Shown piece by piece: positions 62,116-64,000 of a stretch of DNA of 64,000 nucleotides (position 1 is the stretch's first letter; the number at the start of each line of letters is the position of its first letter). The DNA lies in contig CAXUDB010000001.1 of the NCBI GenBank assembly GCA_964249755.1, positions 1,364,001-1,428,000 of the forward strand, given 5' to 3'. Source of the stretch: Ilyomonas sp964249755. GTDB lineage: Bacteria; Bacteroidota; Bacteroidia; Chitinophagales; Chitinophagaceae. Position numbers and translations under genes: made by a program. The notes beneath the pieces are model-generated. The model saw nothing but the letters and a program-made list of their open reading frames with translations, had not been told where the DNA came from and made no database searches.

Positions 62116-63495
62116 TTATTCGTGAAATTCATAACAACCGATGTCCGGTGTTCCAGACCGCAAATTACCGTCTAAATCAATTGACACGCTTGTTTTTTTT
62201 GCGGCATCAATGCAAGGCGAGGAAGCCGAAAGATGGAAATTGAGAAAATCGTGCTCTGTATCTATCTCTTCAAACACCGGATCTATATTCTGCAGGCAAC
62301 CCGTATAAGTAACCGCAACGTCCTCAGCGCTGCTTTTATACAGCGTATGATCTAAGCCTGCAATAAAAGGAGCGCGGCTGTCATTTCGCACCATCACCTC
62401 AGTCTCCAGCGATCCTTCCTCGCCCCAAATGATACAGTTTTGAAACGAAGCCTGCAACAGGTTGGCTTCGCTGTTGTCATCGCTGCTGTTGCTCAATGTA
62501 AGCGAATGAAACTGGTGAAACAGGTAGGGCGTGGAGTACCCTGCCAGCGTGCAATGCGTAAAAGTGTAATGACCGCCGGCGGTGAGGTACACATTATAAC
62601 TGCAGCGGCTTATCAGGCAGTTGACGGCAGTTACATTACTGTTGTAGGCAATGATGCCTGTTTCTGCACAGTTGTCTATCGTGCATTGCTCCAGCGTTAC
62701 AAGGCTTCCTTCATCGGCAGCGATACCCTGCAAGGCGTTTTTTATTTTGGTAAAATGCAGGCTGTTGCTGCGGCTTTGCGGAGCGAAATAAATGCCTTCC
62801 CAAGTGCCGGGCTGTTCGCTGTAAGGCGCATCCAGCCTGTTGTTCAGGAAGGTAACCGCGCCGGTGCTATCGTCCGTTCCGTTTACCTGCAAAGAGCCCT
62901 CTACTGTAAAGGGCGTATTGGCTCTCACAAAAACTTTGGCGCCTTTGGCAATGGTAAGTGTTGCGCCCTGGCTTACGGCAAATGTGTCCAGCAATACATA
63001 AGGCAGGTCGTTCGTCCACGTAGTATTTTGGGTGATGATGGCGCTGCGCAAAAAATGCGCGTTCTGCCCATAGGCATCGAGCCTGATGTATTGCGTGTTG
63101 CCATTGTAATCTATGCGGATGCTGTCTTCGAGGAGAAAGGGAAGCGATTGCACAGTTGGATTGACCGTAACGGAAACAAAGATGTGTAAGCTATCGCCGT
63201 CTTCTATATCTACATTGCTGAATTGCGTGCCCGGCGTACCGCTGACATTTATTTTGAAAAAAGAGGCATTGCCGCCTGCCAGTTGCAGGTTGCTGATACG
63301 AAGCTTTTGGTTATTAATATTGAACAATTTTATTTCTTTCGTTACTGAACCTACCGACGTGAATACCGTATCGAAATGAACTGCCGTATCGGATGTGAGC
63401 AGGAAGGCTTCTTTACCCGTAATGAATTTATCCTTTGTGCAGGAAGCAATGAGAAGAACGAAGACCGTAAAAAGAAAAAAGAGCCGTTGCATCAT
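62116..63495 (-). CDS. lipoprotein with right-handed beta-helix and choice-of-anchor-Q-like end
   Basis: 459 residues (458 from the second ATG). The lipobox is LLIASC near residue 19, so it is an outer-membrane or surface lipoprotein. An N-terminal Ig-like part (about 40-150) leads to a right-handed parallel beta-helix (about 165-400) with short repeats such as LVTLEQCTIDNCAETGIIAYNSN. The end SSPCIDAAKKTS and PDIGCYEF is the pattern found at the end of many parallel beta-helix 'choice-of-anchor Q' proteins. It probably binds or cleaves a polysaccharide, but no catalytic residues are evident. A long antisense frame (62440-63189) is a shadow. Confidence 0.82.
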   Translation of the reverse strand: MMQRLFFLFTVFVLLIASCTKDKFITGKEAFLLTSDTAVHFDTVFTSVGSVTKEIKLFNINNQKLRISNLQLAGGNASFFKINVSGTPGTQFSNVDIEDGDSLHIFVSVTVNPTVQSLPFLLEDSIRIDYNGNTQYIRLDAYGQNAHFLRSAIITQNTTWTNDLPYVLLDTFAVSQGATLTIAKGAKVFVRANTPFTVEGSLQVNGTDDSTGAVTFLNNRLDAPYSEQPGTWEGIYFAPQSRSNSLHFTKIKNALQGIAADEGSLVTLEQCTIDNCAETGIIAYNSNVTAVNCLISRCSYNVYLTAGGHYTFTHCTLAGYSTPYLFHQFHSLTLSNSSDDNSEANLLQASFQNCIIWGEEGSLETEVMVRNDSRAPFIAGLDHTLYKSSAEDVAVTYTGCLQNIDPVFEEIDTEHDFLNFHLSASSPCIDAAKKTSVSIDLDGNLRSGTPDIGCYEFHE

Positions 63496-63529
63496 GCGAT
63501 AAAAATAAGCGTTTGTGAGCAGTTCGTTT

Positions 63530-64000
63530 TTAGAAGGTGTGGGCTACCGTGGCAATACTAAGCCTGACGTCTCCCCCGGATAAGATTGCTGCACCGCAGG
63601 CTTCCAGTGTGGCGCCGGTGGTAACAATATCATCTACCAGCAAAACATGTTTTCCCCGAAGGGATTCCCTATTGTTCACCGCAAAAGCATGCTGCATTGT
63701 TTGCCAGCGCGAAGTGCGGTCTTTGCCGGTTTGCGTAGCTGTATTGAAGGTGCGAATGGCAACCTGATCTTCTACCGGCTTCATCAGTATCTCTGCCATG
63801 CCATTGGCAATCAGTGCCGCCTGGTTGTATCCCCGTTGCCGCATCCTGCGGTCGTTTAGCGGCATGGGAACAATTATATCAACATCCTTAAAGCGGCCGC
63901 TTTGCTGAATGGCAAGCGCAGTTTGTTTTCCAATAAATAAGGCGGCTTCCGTGTTGTTCCTATATTTTATTTCGTGCAACAGGTTTTGCAGCTTCGATTC
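63530..64000 (-). CDS. ComF-family phosphoribosyltransferase-like protein, C-terminal part
   Basis: At least 156 residues; the frame stays open to the window edge, so the N-terminus is missing. KLQNLLHEIKYRNN is the ComF lead-in segment to the PRT fold. VPMPLNDRRMRQRGYNQAALIA and VLLVDDIVTTGATLEACG (the PRPP-binding loop) are family signatures. ComF proteins take part in DNA uptake in naturally transformable bacteria, and the family is also found without competence. The N-terminal zinc-finger-like part, if any, would be beyond the window. A TTG at 63979 is not a real start because conserved sequence continues upstream. Confidence 0.9.
   Translation of the reverse strand, partial: ESKLQNLLHEIKYRNNTEAALFIGKQTALAIQQSGRFKDVDIIVPMPLNDRRMRQRGYNQAALIANGMAEILMKPVEDQVAIRTFNTATQTGKDRTSRWQTMQHAFAVNNRESLRGKHVLLVDDIVTTGATLEACGAAILSGGDVRLSIATVAHTF

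Noticed and set aside
61516..62175. 219-residue plus-strand open frame
   Set aside because: Antisense shadow of the glutathione-peroxidase gene.
62440..63189. 249-residue plus-strand open frame
   Set aside because: Lies antisense to the beta-helix lipoprotein, which has clear family features; the frame has no domain pattern.

Overview
The window comes from a Bacteroidota chromosome, most likely a Chitinophagaceae-like member of the Chitinophagales. This rests on several signs. There is a secreted PKD-repeat protein with a type IX secretion 'type B' C-terminal domain. DUF4230 and DUF1343/NamZ proteins, an RteC-like protein and an XrtF/XrtY-like exosortase are present. Shine-Dalgarno sequences are scarce and TAnnTTTG-like -7 boxes appear. 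There are many heptanucleotide repeats. No rRNA, tRNA, CRISPR array, integrase or insertion sequence was recognised.

Left part (1-15.2 kb, housekeeping): the end of an AsmA-like protein converges on purN. Two DUF4230 genes follow. Then comes a siroheme and sulfite-reduction cluster (SUMT-type cobA, cysJ-like flavoprotein, cysI-like hemoprotein, Met8-like siroheme synthase). After it lie an RNA m5C methyltransferase, a LysM protein, fmt and namZ on the minus strand, and a SlyD-like FKBP isomerase.

15.2-19.8 kb (accessory): a minus-strand set with a two-helix membrane peptide, a 252-residue protein of unknown function, an RteC-like protein and a degenerate nucleotidyltransferase-HEPN protein. 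It is followed by a divergent XRE regulator.

19.9-50.5 kb (surface polysaccharide locus, all plus strand): Wza-like and Wzc-like export proteins, the ABC exporter Wzm/Wzt, methyltransferases, many GT2 and GT4 glycosyltransferases, and an unusual CMP-activation module (cyclase, cytidylyltransferase, hydroxyacid dehydrogenase, SDR, DUF115). A hexapeptide acetyltransferase, a Wzy-like polymerase, Gmd, three acyltransferase-3 proteins, a VanZ protein and a newly noticed 54-residue CxxxC-repeat secreted peptide complete it. Base composition is visibly AT-rich from about 25 to 31.4 kb.

51-61.3 kb: a 998-residue secreted beta protein and an exosortase on the minus strand, then a WcaF-like acetyltransferase, a giant PKD/T9SS protein and a WcaI-like glycosyltransferase on the plus strand. 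61.5-64 kb: a glutathione-peroxidase-like protein, a beta-helix lipoprotein and the C-terminal part of ComF, all minus strand.

The most striking sequence-level signal is repeats. Heptamer tracts occur between and inside genes, and three separate arrays each hold exactly eight units (56 bp). Two of these, with a shared right flank (78 bp in all), lie in direct orientation at 15055 and 61285 and bracket the accessory block plus the whole polysaccharide locus. A two-hairpin element occurs four times in intergenic DNA.
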